Assembly: GCF_030412915.1 (NCBI RefSeq)
Contig: NZ_JAUHJR010000002.1
Coordinates: 496,001-560,000, forward strand
Source of the DNA: Nocardioides abyssi
GTDB lineage: Bacteria > Actinomycetota > Actinomycetes > Propionibacteriales > Nocardioidaceae
DNA: 64,000 nt
Direction of reading: 5' to 3'
Part shown: one piece after another, positions 32,021-40,700 of the stretch
How the letters are laid out: the number at the start of each line of letters is the position of its first letter
Numbering within the stretch: the first letter of the stretch is position 1
Notes under the pieces: generated by a model
Database searches by the model: none
What the model saw: only the letters and a program-made list of their open reading frames with translations
Told to the model about the DNA's origin: nothing
Made by a program: the position numbers and the translations under genes

Positions 32021-33186
32021 GCGCCGAGCTGGGAGCCGCCGAGGCGAGCCTCCAGACGGCGAGCGAGGCCCCGGAGCTTCACGGCCAGTACTTGGCGAAG
32101 CCCTCGTACACCTTCTTGCAGAGCATCAACGAGGGTGCGGCTGGGGAGTGTTACCGGTACCGCCACGAGGTCTTCGAGCACGACGTCGTCGCGAAGACCG
32201 TGGCACTGTTCGGGATCCCTGGCTCACTCACCGAGCCTCAGCTCCTCAAGAACCTCAAGCACGACAACCTCCTGACGGTACGGGAGGCGCAGTGGACGCC
32301 GGACATGGACCCTGCGCTCAAGGTGGTCACGTTCACCACGGACTACTGCGAGGGGCAGAGCGTCTTCACCGCCCTCGAGGAGGGACACGTCTTCTCCATC
32401 CGGGAGGCCGTGACGATCTGCTCGCAGGTGCTCGCCGCGCTCGACTACATGCACCTTGACCACGAGCTGCTGCATCGCGACGTCAAGCCCGGCAACGTGA
32501 TGCTCGACGGCTCCCGGACGACCGGCTTCCTGGGCGACCTGGGGAGCGTGGCCGCGCTGACCGACGGGAGTTCGCCCGCAGGGGCTGGAACGCTTGCCTA
32601 CCTGCCGCCGGAGAGCGCGGCGGGGGAGCTCCACCCGTGCTCGGACGTGTACTCGACCGGCATGGTGCTAATCGAAATGCTCAACGGGCCCTACGACTGG
32701 GAGAGCGTCGACGAGGCCAAGATGGAGGCCAACGTCGACAGCAGCAAGCGAGCACTGCCGCAGAAGTTCTACAAGCTGGCGCCGTGGGTGCCGCCTGCCG
32801 TCGCAACCGTTGCGCGCGCGATGACTGACCCGGACCCTGGCCGTCGTCCTGGCTCAGCTGCCGAGGCGCGCCGGCGTCTGGACGACGCGCGGTACGTCGA
32901 CTGGAGTCGGGTCGACGGGACGGGTCTCCTCGGGGTTTGGGAGGGCACCTGGCCGCCGGGTGCGCGCGCCCGGCAACTTCGCACGGTGCGGATCACGGCG
33001 GCGCCGGTCGAGAAGGGCCGGTACGCAGGGCAGGTCAAGCTGCAGGCCTCGTGGCGTGGTCCGGGTCCGGGGACGTGGCGACGCTATGCGAGGCTCGACC
33101 GGCGGGTCGCGCGAGGAGACTCAGCAGCGCTCGCCCGGTTCTTCCGTGTCGTCGAGGAGGCGGCCCAGGCAGCGCCAGTCCGGTAG
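32017..33186 (+). CDS. Ser/Thr protein kinase of the micro-protein cassette
   Basis: 389 residues. A kinase domain (about 25-285) has the phosphate loop INEGAAGECYRYR, Lys in DVVAKTVALFG, the catalytic loop LLHRDVKPGNVML, DLG in GFLGDLGSVAAL (in place of DFG), and the activation segment AGTLAYLPPESAAG. The C-terminal 100 residues carry a separate domain (GLLGVWEGTWPPGARARQLR, YAGQVKLQASWRGPG) with no transmembrane helix, so it is a soluble kinase unlike the PknA/B class. The GTG start overlaps the preceding gene by 4 nt. Substrates are unknown; the neighbouring micro-proteins are candidates. Confidence 0.9.
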   Translation: MSAELGAAEASLQTASEAPELHGQYLAKPSYTFLQSINEGAAGECYRYRHEVFEHDVVAKTVALFGIPGSLTEPQLLKNLKHDNLLTVREAQWTPDMDPALKVVTFTTDYCEGQSVFTALEEGHVFSIREAVTICSQVLAALDYMHLDHELLHRDVKPGNVMLDGSRTTGFLGDLGSVAALTDGSSPAGAGTLAYLPPESAAGELHPCSDVYSTGMVLIEMLNGPYDWESVDEAKMEANVDSSKRALPQKFYKLAPWVPPAVATVARAMTDPDPGRRPGSAAEARRRLDDARYVDWSRVDGTGLLGVWEGTWPPGARARQLRTVRITAAPVEKGRYAGQVKLQASWRGPGPGTWRRYARLDRRVARGDSAALARFFRVVEEAAQAAPVR

Positions 33187-33539
33187 ACGAGTTCGGCTTC
33201 GTCGGCGGGCAGGGAGAGCAACAGCCGACGTCCGGCCACCTGCTGAGCGTGGGTGAGCACGTACGCGCCAGAGCCGTCCGCGTACTCGGTCGCGGTCATG
33301 GCACCGGAGTTCACCGCCGACCAGAGGGTCGCGGGGAGTCCGCGCACTTTGCTCTCGGAACTCACCACCTTGGGGCGTCCGCCGACTCGGGTCCAGAGTC
33401 GCTCTGCCGCGGGGGTGTCGTCGCCGGCGAGAGCCGCGAGCTCACGGTGCAGCAGCTGCTGGTCGTGAGCGAGTAGCGCACGGACTCCACCGGCCGCCAT
33501 CATGGTGACGATGAGGTCAGACAGACCTCTGAAAGACAT
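33084..33539 (-). CDS. Hypothetical protein divergent from a ribbon-helix-helix gene
   Basis: 151 residues with an ATG at 33539. The N-terminal part (LSDLIVTMMAAGGVRALLAH, DQQLLHRELAALAG) is helical and protein-like, followed by PADEAELVYRTGAAWAAS. Its last 34 codons overlap the kinase 3' end on the other strand, and that part is low complexity, so the stop may simply run on into the neighbour. The family is unknown. The 27-bp gap to the RHH gene suggests a shared divergent promoter. Confidence 0.55.
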   Translation of the reverse strand: MSFRGLSDLIVTMMAAGGVRALLAHDQQLLHRELAALAGDDTPAAERLWTRVGGRPKVVSSESKVRGLPATLWSAVNSGAMTATEYADGSGAYVLTHAQQVAGRRLLLSLPADEAELVYRTGAAWAASSTTRKNRASAAESPRATRRSSLA

Positions 33540-33566
33540 ATTTCGATTCTACGAGATGGCACCGGC

Positions 33567-33893
33567 GTGACCCGCGAGCGACACTCAGTGAACCCAGATG
33601 AGCGCTTGCGTGACTCTGCCGACAAGCAGGTCTCGATTCGGTGGCCGATCGCGCTAGATCAACGTCTCGATGACCTGCTCGGCCGTGCTGATTCGGTTGG
33701 CGAGAACACCAGCCGGCGTGAGCTGCTAGCGGCGCTCCTCCTCGGCGCTGATCCTTCGGGTGACGAGTTAAGGGACCTTCTACAGAGGTATCGAACGGCG
33801 TTGGTTCGGGAGGCACCACTGGGTGATGTCGAGGTTGAGGGCGACGTCCTACTGTTCCGGAAGCACCGGCCAGGTCCGCGTACTGCGGGCTAG
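33567..33893 (+). CDS. Ribbon-helix-helix-like regulator
   Basis: 108 residues from a GTG at 33567. The central part ADKQVSIRWPIALDQRLDDLL, then TSRRELLAALLLGADPSG, has the strand-helix-helix pattern of CopG/Arc-type DNA-binding proteins, followed by a helical tail. It is placed between the kinase cassette and the Qat operon and divergent from the hypothetical gene. It may regulate one of these, or pair with the hypothetical gene. Confidence 0.6.
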   Translation: MTRERHSVNPDERLRDSADKQVSIRWPIALDQRLDDLLGRADSVGENTSRRELLAALLLGADPSGDELRDLLQRYRTALVREAPLGDVEVEGDVLLFRKHRPGPRTAG

Positions 33894-34185
33894 GTGTGAG
33901 GCCCAGCGCTGGTCCCCGGCCAGTACGACTAGCATTTGACGCCCGGCCGTCAAGGCTCCGCTCGCCATGAGCATCTGTGCCACGGTCCTTCAGCGTGGAG
34001 GACCCGGGGACCTCAACGTCCTCTTGCTGCTCTTCGCTTGGAACACCCTCAAGTTCGCGTTCGTGGCAGCCGTAGACGTGTCTAGGTTCCTTCTCGGGGT
34101 TCTCCGGAGCAGGCAGCATGCAACCTAGAGAGGGAGGCGGTCAGGACCGCGGCAGGACCAGGCTCGGTCCTCACGTCAGACGTTG
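33894..34185. other. Intergenic, 292 bp, nothing recognised
   Basis: Between two convergent genes. No hairpin with a T-run and no coding pattern is seen. Confidence 0.5.
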
Positions 34186-34980
34186 TCAGGAGCTATCAGT
34201 GCAACTGGGTGGGTGCGCGCCCAAATCACGGCGGTCCGTGCTCCCTACATCGGCCACGCTCGAGCTGAGTTCGCGTTCGTTCTGCTCCAGCTGGGTTCGC
34301 GCGGCCTGGGCGGGGATGTCCCAGATTCCGGCAAGCGTGACGGCTGCGGACTCGAGGTCCCACGGGTGGATGGGATCGGTCTTCACACGCGCGAAAGGCG
34401 CATCGCTCTCCAGGACCATGCGTGCCCGCGGCATCTTGCTGACGAGCGCGCGTCCCTTCGCGCCGGCAAGCATTGCTGGTCCAACGCTGAACCAGCAGCC
34501 CAGGTCTATCGCCTGGTCGAGGTCCGACATGGAGCCGGAGAACCAGTGCAGAATTGGCACGCCGGAGTCTGGGTGTCGCTGAAGTGCTTCTAGGACGGGG
34601 CTGGCGGCTCGCCGGCTGTGGATCGAAAGTATCTTTCCTCCGGCTTGCGAGCAGGTGGTGAGAACGTGTTCGAGCACATCGAGCTGATCGTGCCGTGTGC
34701 TCTGGGCTGCTGCTCCGTCGAGGCCCACCTCGCCGACGAATGCAGTGTCGGCGAGGTAGGTCTCGAACAGGTCGAGCTCGGCACGCCGCGCCGTTGCCAA
34801 CTCTGGGTGAAGCCCTAGCGCTGTCCGGACGCATGGCCTGCCGTTCTCGAGTGCCTTGGTTCCTGGCCATGCGGACGGAGTCGTGGTCACCGAGACGATC
34901 CCGATGCCCTCGTGTTGGACTCGGTCTGCGACCTTGTGCGGGTCGGGGTAGAGGTCGAGGTGGCAGTGGAAGTCGATCAC
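34186..34980 (-). CDS. qatD: QatD: TatD-family metal-dependent hydrolase
   Basis: 264 residues of the TatD DNase family. Metal ligands are in place: HCHLD at the N-terminus (residues 5 and 7), Glu in GEVGLDG (near 84), His in LSIHSRR (near 120), His in PILHWFSG (near 144), and Asp in LESDAPF (near 192). It is the fourth gene of the Qat anti-phage operon. It overlaps qatC by ATGA (34977-34980). The tail after about residue 235 is polar and variable. Confidence 0.93.
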   Translation of the reverse strand: MIDFHCHLDLYPDPHKVADRVQHEGIGIVSVTTTPSAWPGTKALENGRPCVRTALGLHPELATARRAELDLFETYLADTAFVGEVGLDGAAAQSTRHDQLDVLEHVLTTCSQAGGKILSIHSRRAASPVLEALQRHPDSGVPILHWFSGSMSDLDQAIDLGCWFSVGPAMLAGAKGRALVSKMPRARMVLESDAPFARVKTDPIHPWDLESAAVTLAGIWDIPAQAARTQLEQNERELSSSVADVGSTDRRDLGAHPPSCTDSS

Positions 34981-36254
34981 GAGACTCCGAGGTGTCGATG
35001 GAGTGCAGCGAGTTCGTCGACTCCGCGGCCGAGCATCGCCCGGATGGCCTCGCGGTCCTCGATGTAGGGGCTACTCAGCGACGGGCCGATCCAACGGTCG
35101 ATGCCATCGGCGTCTACTGATGCTCTTGCCATCGCGACTGACCGCACGTCGTCGAAGGCAGCGTGGTCCTCGTCGCGGCGCCCCAGGTCGCTGTAGACGT
35201 AATCGGTGGAGTCGGGGGTGCCCCACTTGAGGAAGGCTGCGCGCCTGACCTGACAGGGCACGCAGCGGCCGCAGTGTCGGTACCCGAAGCGCTGAAATCG
35301 CCCGCAGCTGGTCGACTCGCCAGCGAGCGAGGACAGCAGTGGCTGGTCGGAACAGTCGCGCAGCATCTCTCCCTTGGTGTGCTCGCGGAAGGGGTTCTCG
35401 ATCACGACCTCGAGACCGACGGCTTGGAGGACTTCTTGGATGGCGCCCAGGAACTGCGGGTGGGCGGTGCGCGTGCTGAGACTGCCCAGCCGTGCCGGTG
35501 TGAGGGGCGGGTTGATCGCGATGAAGCCGTTCTCGCACAGGTACAGCGTGACGTCCTTGCCTGCGTAATACCGTGCGGTGGAGGAGGCCGCGAGGATGCC
35601 GAACGCGATGAACGCCAGTGATCGTGCTCGCTGAGAGGTCTCCTTCCCGGGCCGATGCGGGGTGGCGTTGTGGTTCAGCGCGAGGTGCTCGACGCCGCCG
35701 CCGATGCTGGCGGCGAACTTCGATTGGGTGCTGCGATCGCCGCGGACCGTCTGGCTGACCGCCAATAGCGACTGACCTCCCGCGGTGAGGTCGATGGCCC
35801 CGATCAGGCTGTCGAGGCCTCCCGAGAGCAAGGTGACCGCGTCTGCGTCGGGGCGATGCACCTTCGCCGGCGTCGAGGGATGTTGTGCACCGCCGGTGAA
35901 GTGCAGGCTCCACCGGTCGGTGGTGAGGAAGTTCAGCGCCCCGGTGAGGGGCTGGGTCACGCTGTTCCACAGTTCAGGATCCGAGACCGCTACGTTCAAC
36001 TCCAGTTCGCGGGTCCATCCGTCGGGGCTGCTGGAGCGGTAGGCGGTGGTGTCGGCCACGACGGCGGCGAGAGCGAGCGAGGCGAAGTCCCAGGCCAACG
36101 TTGCGGGGGCGAGCTTGCGACTCCGGATGCGCGCGCTCGCGGCACCGCCGGCCCCGGCCAGGCCAGCACCCGGAGCGCCGTCGAAGAGGCAGATGCCCAC
36201 TGCTCCATCGGCAGCGCTCTCGGCGACCGCGCGGGGACCGCATTCGAACCTCAT
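34977..36254 (-). CDS. qatC: QatC: QueC-like protein
   Basis: 425 residues. A unique N-terminal half (1-135) is followed by a QueC-like PP-loop domain with TLLSGGLDSLIGAIDL (near 142-158), and a C-terminal zinc site with Cys in TSCGRFQRFGYRHCGRCVPC. QueC makes 7-cyano-7-deazaguanine; in Qat systems a QueC-like protein is required for defence but its reaction is not settled. The gene overlaps qatB and qatD by ATGA-type junctions, so the four genes form a single transcript. Confidence 0.93.
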   Translation of the reverse strand: MRFECGPRAVAESAADGAVGICLFDGAPGAGLAGAGGAASARIRSRKLAPATLAWDFASLALAAVVADTTAYRSSSPDGWTRELELNVAVSDPELWNSVTQPLTGALNFLTTDRWSLHFTGGAQHPSTPAKVHRPDADAVTLLSGGLDSLIGAIDLTAGGQSLLAVSQTVRGDRSTQSKFAASIGGGVEHLALNHNATPHRPGKETSQRARSLAFIAFGILAASSTARYYAGKDVTLYLCENGFIAINPPLTPARLGSLSTRTAHPQFLGAIQEVLQAVGLEVVIENPFREHTKGEMLRDCSDQPLLSSLAGESTSCGRFQRFGYRHCGRCVPCQVRRAAFLKWGTPDSTDYVYSDLGRRDEDHAAFDDVRSVAMARASVDADGIDRWIGPSLSSPYIEDREAIRAMLGRGVDELAALHRHLGVS

Positions 36255-37111
36255 CCCAGGTACTCCTCGAAAATCAACAACGTCTCGGCGAGCGCCGATC
36301 GCACCATCGCGGCTACGCCCCGCGAGGTTGGGGTCGCTCCCCGATCGCGGACTCGTCGGAAGCCGGCCGCGACCTGCTCCCTGATGTAGGCCTGGATCTG
36401 CTTCATCCGCGACAGGGCGGTGGTGGCGTCGGGTGCCTTCTCGATGACGGTGCGCTGCATGTCGAGGGCGAACCGGTTGTAGACGTCGAGAGCGGTGTAG
36501 CGCTCGATGACGAAGTCTCGCTGGGCTGCGTCCAAGGCGAGGGGGTCAGCGTCTGGGAACTGCTCGAGGAGGTCGGAGAGTGCATCGCGCACGGCGCGGC
36601 GTGACGCCTCGGCGTCCTGGGTGCCGTCGACGGGACGCACGGCTTCGACGATCGCGTCCACGATCTGGTTGGCGTCAGCGCCGGAGGCAAGGACCTGGTC
36701 GCGCAGGTCGGTGCCGTCGGGGCTCTGCCCGGACGTGACGACGCCGCCGAGTCGGCTCGCCGTCGCGGAGGTGGCTGCGAGGCGGCGGCCCATGGTGCTG
36801 GCTCCGCCGTACCCACTGCTGACGTAGTGGCCGACCGCTCGCCGTAGGTCGACGGTGTCGCCGCGGCGGGCGAAGCTGCCTAGTGAGCGTCGGGCGTCGC
36901 GGAACCTGCCAGGAACAGCCACGGGAGAGGTGGCGGGTCCCGGTGGTGAATCGTCGGTGTCGCTGGGCTCCGCATCACCGGGCTCGGTGTCGCTGGGATC
37001 CGGGGACGGCGAGTCCGGCTCGGGCTCGGGTTCGGGTGGCAGGTCGGCGGCCCATGGCGGAACAAGGGCAACACCTGCACCCGGCCCAGAGCTACTTTGC
37101 GAGGTTCCCAC
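36251..37111 (-). CDS. qatB: QatB
   Basis: 286 residues from a GTG at 37111 behind AGGAG. The start GTSQSSSGPGAGVALVPPWA is the sequence signature I associate with QatB, followed by an acidic Pro-rich linker (30-62), then an Ala-rich helical domain (FARRGDTVDLRRAVGHYV; DALSDLLEQFPDADPL; AYIREQVAAGFRRVRDRG). No catalytic motif is known for the family. It overlaps qatA by 20 bp and qatC by 4 bp. Confidence 0.88.
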   Translation of the reverse strand: MGTSQSSSGPGAGVALVPPWAADLPPEPEPEPDSPSPDPSDTEPGDAEPSDTDDSPPGPATSPVAVPGRFRDARRSLGSFARRGDTVDLRRAVGHYVSSGYGGASTMGRRLAATSATASRLGGVVTSGQSPDGTDLRDQVLASGADANQIVDAIVEAVRPVDGTQDAEASRRAVRDALSDLLEQFPDADPLALDAAQRDFVIERYTALDVYNRFALDMQRTVIEKAPDATTALSRMKQIQAYIREQVAAGFRRVRDRGATPTSRGVAAMVRSALAETLLIFEEYLG

Positions 37112-38960
37112 GGGTCTCCTGACGAGTGATGGCCGCCTTGACGGGCCCGCTCACGCCCTTGGATCGCCAGGCGGTGAAGACTTGGCCTGCCCAAGGCTGG
37201 TCGCCGATCTTGGGCACGATGCTGGCCTGGATCTGGTTGGGTGGTCGCTCGATGAGGAAGCCGGCCAGGCTGTCGGCGTGCATGGGTTCGCTGTGGGCGA
37301 GGGCCAGGCAGGCATCGAGGATCGGTGGTGCACCCCACTCCTGTTCCTGGCCGGCGCGATCGAGCAACCGGCGCATCATGACCGAGGTGTCCGCCGGCGC
37401 CAGCGGGGCGAGCCGGTCACCGAGCGAATGGGCCATGTCCGGGTGCTCGAGCAAGGCCGACAGGAGTTCGGCTGCCTCCGAGGAGAGGCGGTCCTCGGGG
37501 AACACCAGGGGCGCATGCTCCCGGCTGACGTAGAGCGCGCCACGCAGGTCCTCGTTGGCCAGCGCCGGCGGGAGCGCGAGCCACTCGATGAGCGGTGGGT
37601 CGCTCCAGCCGCCCTCAAGGTTGAGCTCCTCCCCAGCGACTGCAGCGGTCTCCCAGGGCTCCAGGAAGTTCGGTGTGCCTCGGTCGCTGCTGCTCACCGC
37701 GGCCACCAGCTCTGAGTAGACCCCGGCCGGTGCGAGCCGCTCGAAGAGCAGCAACTTGGTGAGCACCGCTTCATTCACGCCCACGCCCTGGGCCGCGGAG
37801 ATGGCCATCCTGATGGACAGGGCGTTGAGGAACCTCTTGATGAGTCGCGGATTCCCGGCGATCCCGGTGGCCGTCGCCATCAGCGGTGCCAGCCGGTCGG
37901 CGGTGTCGAGGCGGGCCACCAGGTCCGCCGGAAGGGTCACCCCCAGGCCCTGGACAAACCCTCGATCGACCCGCTTGCCCTGCCACGCCCGCTTCAGTTG
38001 CTGGGCGACCGCGTCCCGGATCTTGTTCTTGTCCGGCAGGCTCAGCGTGCTGTTCTCGACGAACAGCATCATCAGGTACGCGCGGACTTCCTGGGTGCCG
38101 AGCCCTGGAACCTTGATCGGAATCTGGATGAGCTTGTCGAAGTAGTTGGTGACCAACGAGTCGTCCGGCAGGCCGTGGAAGTGCTGACGCACCGCGTACC
38201 TGATCATGTCGTCGTCCGCCGCGATCACGAACGCGGTGTTCTGCAGGAACAGGAAGAGCCGGATGGCCTCCAGCGTCGAGATCGTGGTCGACGGTAGGCA
38301 GCGGTCGAGGTCGTCGATCAGGACCACCAGGGTGATCCCAAGTGCCTCCAGCGCGGCCTCGAAGTCGTCGCGCAGAGCCTGGATCTCCTTGGGCGGCGTG
38401 GAGCTCTGCTTGGGGTCGAGCAGCCCGGATGCGGCGGCGGCCAGCTCCCCGGCTGCCTGATCGCCGGCGGCGAGCTCCGTGGCGTCGAGGTCTCCGCTAA
38501 GGGTTTCCTTCACCAGGCCAGCGACCGGCCCGGCAAGCCCCACGGGTGGGAGGCCCAGCGCCAGCGAGGCAGCCGGAGCGGCCACCAGCTTGATCAGTCG
38601 CAGCCAGCGGACCCGCTTGAGGAAGTCGTTGACCTTGTCCAGGCCGGTCTTGCGCGCCTGCGCCTCTTCGGCAAGCTTGGCCGCGATCACCTCCAGCAGC
38701 GCGGCCCGAGCGTCGTCGTAGCCCTGGTAGAGCCACGCGTTGAACTCAACGAAGACGTACCTGCTAGGCCCCTCCTTCGGCTGGTGCCGATCGAAGGCGA
38801 CCTTGGTCAGCTTGATCATCGATGACTTGCCGACGCCCCAGGCACCGGAGATGCCGATCGAGACTGGTCGACCGCTCGCCTGCGCGACGAGCTCGGCGAC
38901 GGTGGCCGCGACGCCATCGAAGTTCAGCAGATCGCGGTCCGTCTCATTGTCCGGCCACAT
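37092..38960 (-). CDS. qatA: QatA: KAP-family P-loop ATPase
   Basis: 622 residues. A KAP NTPase domain carries Walker A in GISGAWGVGKSSMI (near 38-46) and Walker B in LVVLIDDLDRCLP (near 213). A hydrophobic insert between them (LIKLVAAPAASLALGL, GLAGPVAGLV) marks the membrane-associated KAP type. Sensor-like Arg occurs in NPRLIKRFLNAL. KAP ATPases are common in defence systems. It is first in the qatABCD operon; no operator or promoter can be fixed in the 38961-39100 region upstream. Confidence 0.93.
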   Translation of the reverse strand: MWPDNETDRDLLNFDGVAATVAELVAQASGRPVSIGISGAWGVGKSSMIKLTKVAFDRHQPKEGPSRYVFVEFNAWLYQGYDDARAALLEVIAAKLAEEAQARKTGLDKVNDFLKRVRWLRLIKLVAAPAASLALGLPPVGLAGPVAGLVKETLSGDLDATELAAGDQAAGELAAAASGLLDPKQSSTPPKEIQALRDDFEAALEALGITLVVLIDDLDRCLPSTTISTLEAIRLFLFLQNTAFVIAADDDMIRYAVRQHFHGLPDDSLVTNYFDKLIQIPIKVPGLGTQEVRAYLMMLFVENSTLSLPDKNKIRDAVAQQLKRAWQGKRVDRGFVQGLGVTLPADLVARLDTADRLAPLMATATGIAGNPRLIKRFLNALSIRMAISAAQGVGVNEAVLTKLLLFERLAPAGVYSELVAAVSSSDRGTPNFLEPWETAAVAGEELNLEGGWSDPPLIEWLALPPALANEDLRGALYVSREHAPLVFPEDRLSSEAAELLSALLEHPDMAHSLGDRLAPLAPADTSVMMRRLLDRAGQEQEWGAPPILDACLALAHSEPMHADSLAGFLIERPPNQIQASIVPKIGDQPWAGQVFTAWRSKGVSGPVKAAITRQETRGNLAK

Positions 38961-39542
38961 CGAGATCCGGCTCCCTCCCCGCGACGGCTACACCTTGGAC
39001 AACCGAGCTCTGACACCCGAGTCACCACTCTACGAAGACCCAAGGCCATGGACCGCACTTTCGTCGCCCGACCGCCCTGTTTCACCATGCATGCAACTCG
39101 GGACTGCGGAGATCCCGCACCGATGGTCGGAAGGCGTTTTCGGGTCGGATCGAAGGTCCGCCTGGCGTGTCGTCCGTCGGCAGGGCCAGTGCCGTCGGCC
39201 TTGAATCTGGGAATCTGGATGGACTTTGATGCGCGGAGATCTAGATGCCGCGGCGGTGTAGAACGGCTGATGAACGACGCGTCCCCTGGTCACTGGTCGC
39301 CGGGCGACCACCCCTACGCCATCGCGGCCTCAGAAGCACAGTGGTGGCTCTCCGCGGTCACGCTCGCCGAGGCGCCTGCGCGACCCGGACGAACCTGGTG
39401 CCGCACTGGTCAGCTCGCGTTAGGTCGATGCTCGCAACCTCAGGGATTCCGGCGGCCGCGCCTCAACTCCGCGCCTCAACTCCGCGCCATGACACGTAGG
39501 GTGAGGCGAGCAACTGGAGCTCGCTCAACTGAACACTGGCTG

Positions 39543-39561
39543 GTGCACCCCGGGGGTGCAC
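39543..39561. repeat. GTGCACCCC palindrome, element 2 right end
   Basis: GTGCACCCC-G-GGGGTGCAC; differs only at the centre from 29745-29763 and has the same distance to the core. Confidence 0.55.
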
Positions 39562-39654
39562 GGACCCGAGGAAACGGGAGGCAACTGGAGGCAACGGACG
39601 CCGGTTTCACGCTCAGAACGGTCGTTCACGCGTGATCGAGCGTGTTGGTCTTAC

Positions 39655-39679
39655 GGTTCAACTCCCCCCTCGCGCACGT
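39655..39679 (+). repeat. attR core repeat, copy 3
   Basis: All 25 nt are identical to the tRNA-Leu 3' end at 6162-6186. It marks the right boundary of the tandem island; core chromosome resumes after it. Confidence 0.9.
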
Positions 39680-39688
39680 CGAGCAACC

Positions 39689-39716
39689 GAAGGCCCCGGG
39701 TCACCCCGGGGCCTTC
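39689..39716 (+). terminator. Displaced native tRNA-Leu terminator
   Basis: GAAGGCCCCGGG and CCCGGGGCCTTC form a perfect 12-bp stem with a TCAC loop. It lies 10 nt beyond the right core, where the terminator of an uninterrupted tRNA-Leu would be. Confidence 0.65.
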
Positions 39717-39796
39717 GTCGTTCTCCGGGGCTTCGTCGTTCCCGTGCTCGTGGGGCGTCGGTGGAATGCCTGCAGCCGATCGTTGTTGGGGTCCCC

Positions 39797-40657
39797 ATGA
39801 CCACGACACTCGGAGAGCAGAGCGGCACCTTCACCATCGGCGGCGACCTGGAGGTCCGCCGCCTCGGCTACGGATCGATGCAGCTGACCGGCCCGGGCGT
39901 GTGGGGCGACCCGAAGGACCCCGACGAGGCGGTCCGCGTGCTGCGCCGCGCGGTCGAGCTGGGCGTGAACTTCATCGACACCGCCGACTCCTACGGCCCC
40001 GTCGTCGCCGAGCAGCTGATCAGGAAGGCGCTGCACCCGTACGCCGACGACCTGGTCGTCGCGACGAAGGCCGGTCTGACCCGGCAGGGCCCGGACGTGT
40101 GGACGCCGGTCGGCCGACCGGCGTACCTGCGCCAGCAGGCCGAGCTCTCGCTGCGGAACCTCGGCGTCGAGCGGATCGACCTGATGCAGCTGCACCGCGT
40201 CGACCCCGACGTCCCGCTGGAGGACCAGGTCGGCGAGCTGAAGAAGCTGCAGGAGGAGGGCAAGGTCCGCCACATCGGCCTGTCCGAGGTCTCCGTCGAG
40301 CAGGTCGAGCAGGCGCGGAAGGTCGCCGACATCGCGACCGTGCAGAACCTCTACAACCTCGCCAACCGCTCCGCCGAGGAGCTGCTGGACCACTGCGCGA
40401 CGGAGGGCATCGGGTTCATCCCGTGGTTCCCGCTCGCCACCGGCCAGCTGTCCGGCCCCGGCAGCCCGCTGACCGCGATCGCCGAGGAGAAGGGCGCGTC
40501 GGCCTCGCAGCTCGCGCTCGCCTGGCTGCTGCGTCGCTCGCCGGCGATGCTGCCGATCCCGGGCACCTCCAGCGTCGCGCACCTCGAGGACAACATGGCG
40601 GCGGCGTCGATCGAGCTGACCGACGAGGAGTTCGCCGCTCTCGAGGCGGCCGTTTGA
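39797..40657 (+). CDS. Aldo/keto reductase
   Basis: 286 residues, TIM-barrel NADPH oxidoreductase. Catalytic residues are Asp and Tyr in [10 protein letters not shown], Lys in VATKAGLTR, and His in [13 protein letters not shown]-binding signatures include [14 protein letters not shown]. Substrate unknown. The ATG at 39797 is chosen; the frame upstream to 39632 crosses the att core and is spurious. It is the first core gene after the island. Confidence 0.92.
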   Translation: MTTTLGEQSGTFTIGGDLEVRRLGYGSMQLTGPGVWGDPKDPDEAVRVLRRAVELGVNFIDTADSYGPVVAEQLIRKALHPYADDLVVATKAGLTRQGPDVWTPVGRPAYLRQQAELSLRNLGVERIDLMQLHRVDPDVPLEDQVGELKKLQEEGKVRHIGLSEVSVEQVEQARKVADIATVQNLYNLANRSAEELLDHCATEGIGFIPWFPLATGQLSGPGSPLTAIAEEKGASASQLALAWLLRRSPAMLPIPGTSSVAHLEDNMAAASIELTDEEFAALEAAV

Positions 40658-40700
40658 CCTCGCCCGGTCCCGGCCCCGGTCGCGCCGGTCCCGTCAGGGG

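Larger units (their letters stand above)
29857..39679 (+). mobile_element. Integrated element 2 (no integrase; defence cargo)
   Basis: 9.8 kb between core copies 2 and 3. It has end structures like element 1: a GTGCACCC inverted repeat near each end, and a right end of about 140 bp closely matching that of element 1. No recombinase is coded. Cargo is a kinase/micro-protein cassette (30275-33186), a regulator pair (33084-33893), and the QatABCD operon (34186-38960). The best description is a cis-mobilisable element that relies on the adjacent integrase. Confidence 0.75.
38961..39796. other. Right end of element 2 and junction with core, no gene
   Basis: 836 bp without a coding pattern. It contains the GTGCACCCC palindrome (39543-39561), the conserved right-end block, the third core copy, and the hairpin at 39689-39716. 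The first 500 bp resemble degraded DNA. Confidence 0.6.

Noticed and set aside
6184-39654. Conjugative or prophage identity of the island
   Set aside because: No relaxase, type IV secretion, portal, terminase or capsid genes could be recognised.
38961-39660. Short frames upstream of qatA
   Set aside because: No ribosome sites, no domain pattern, and several cross the element end repeats.
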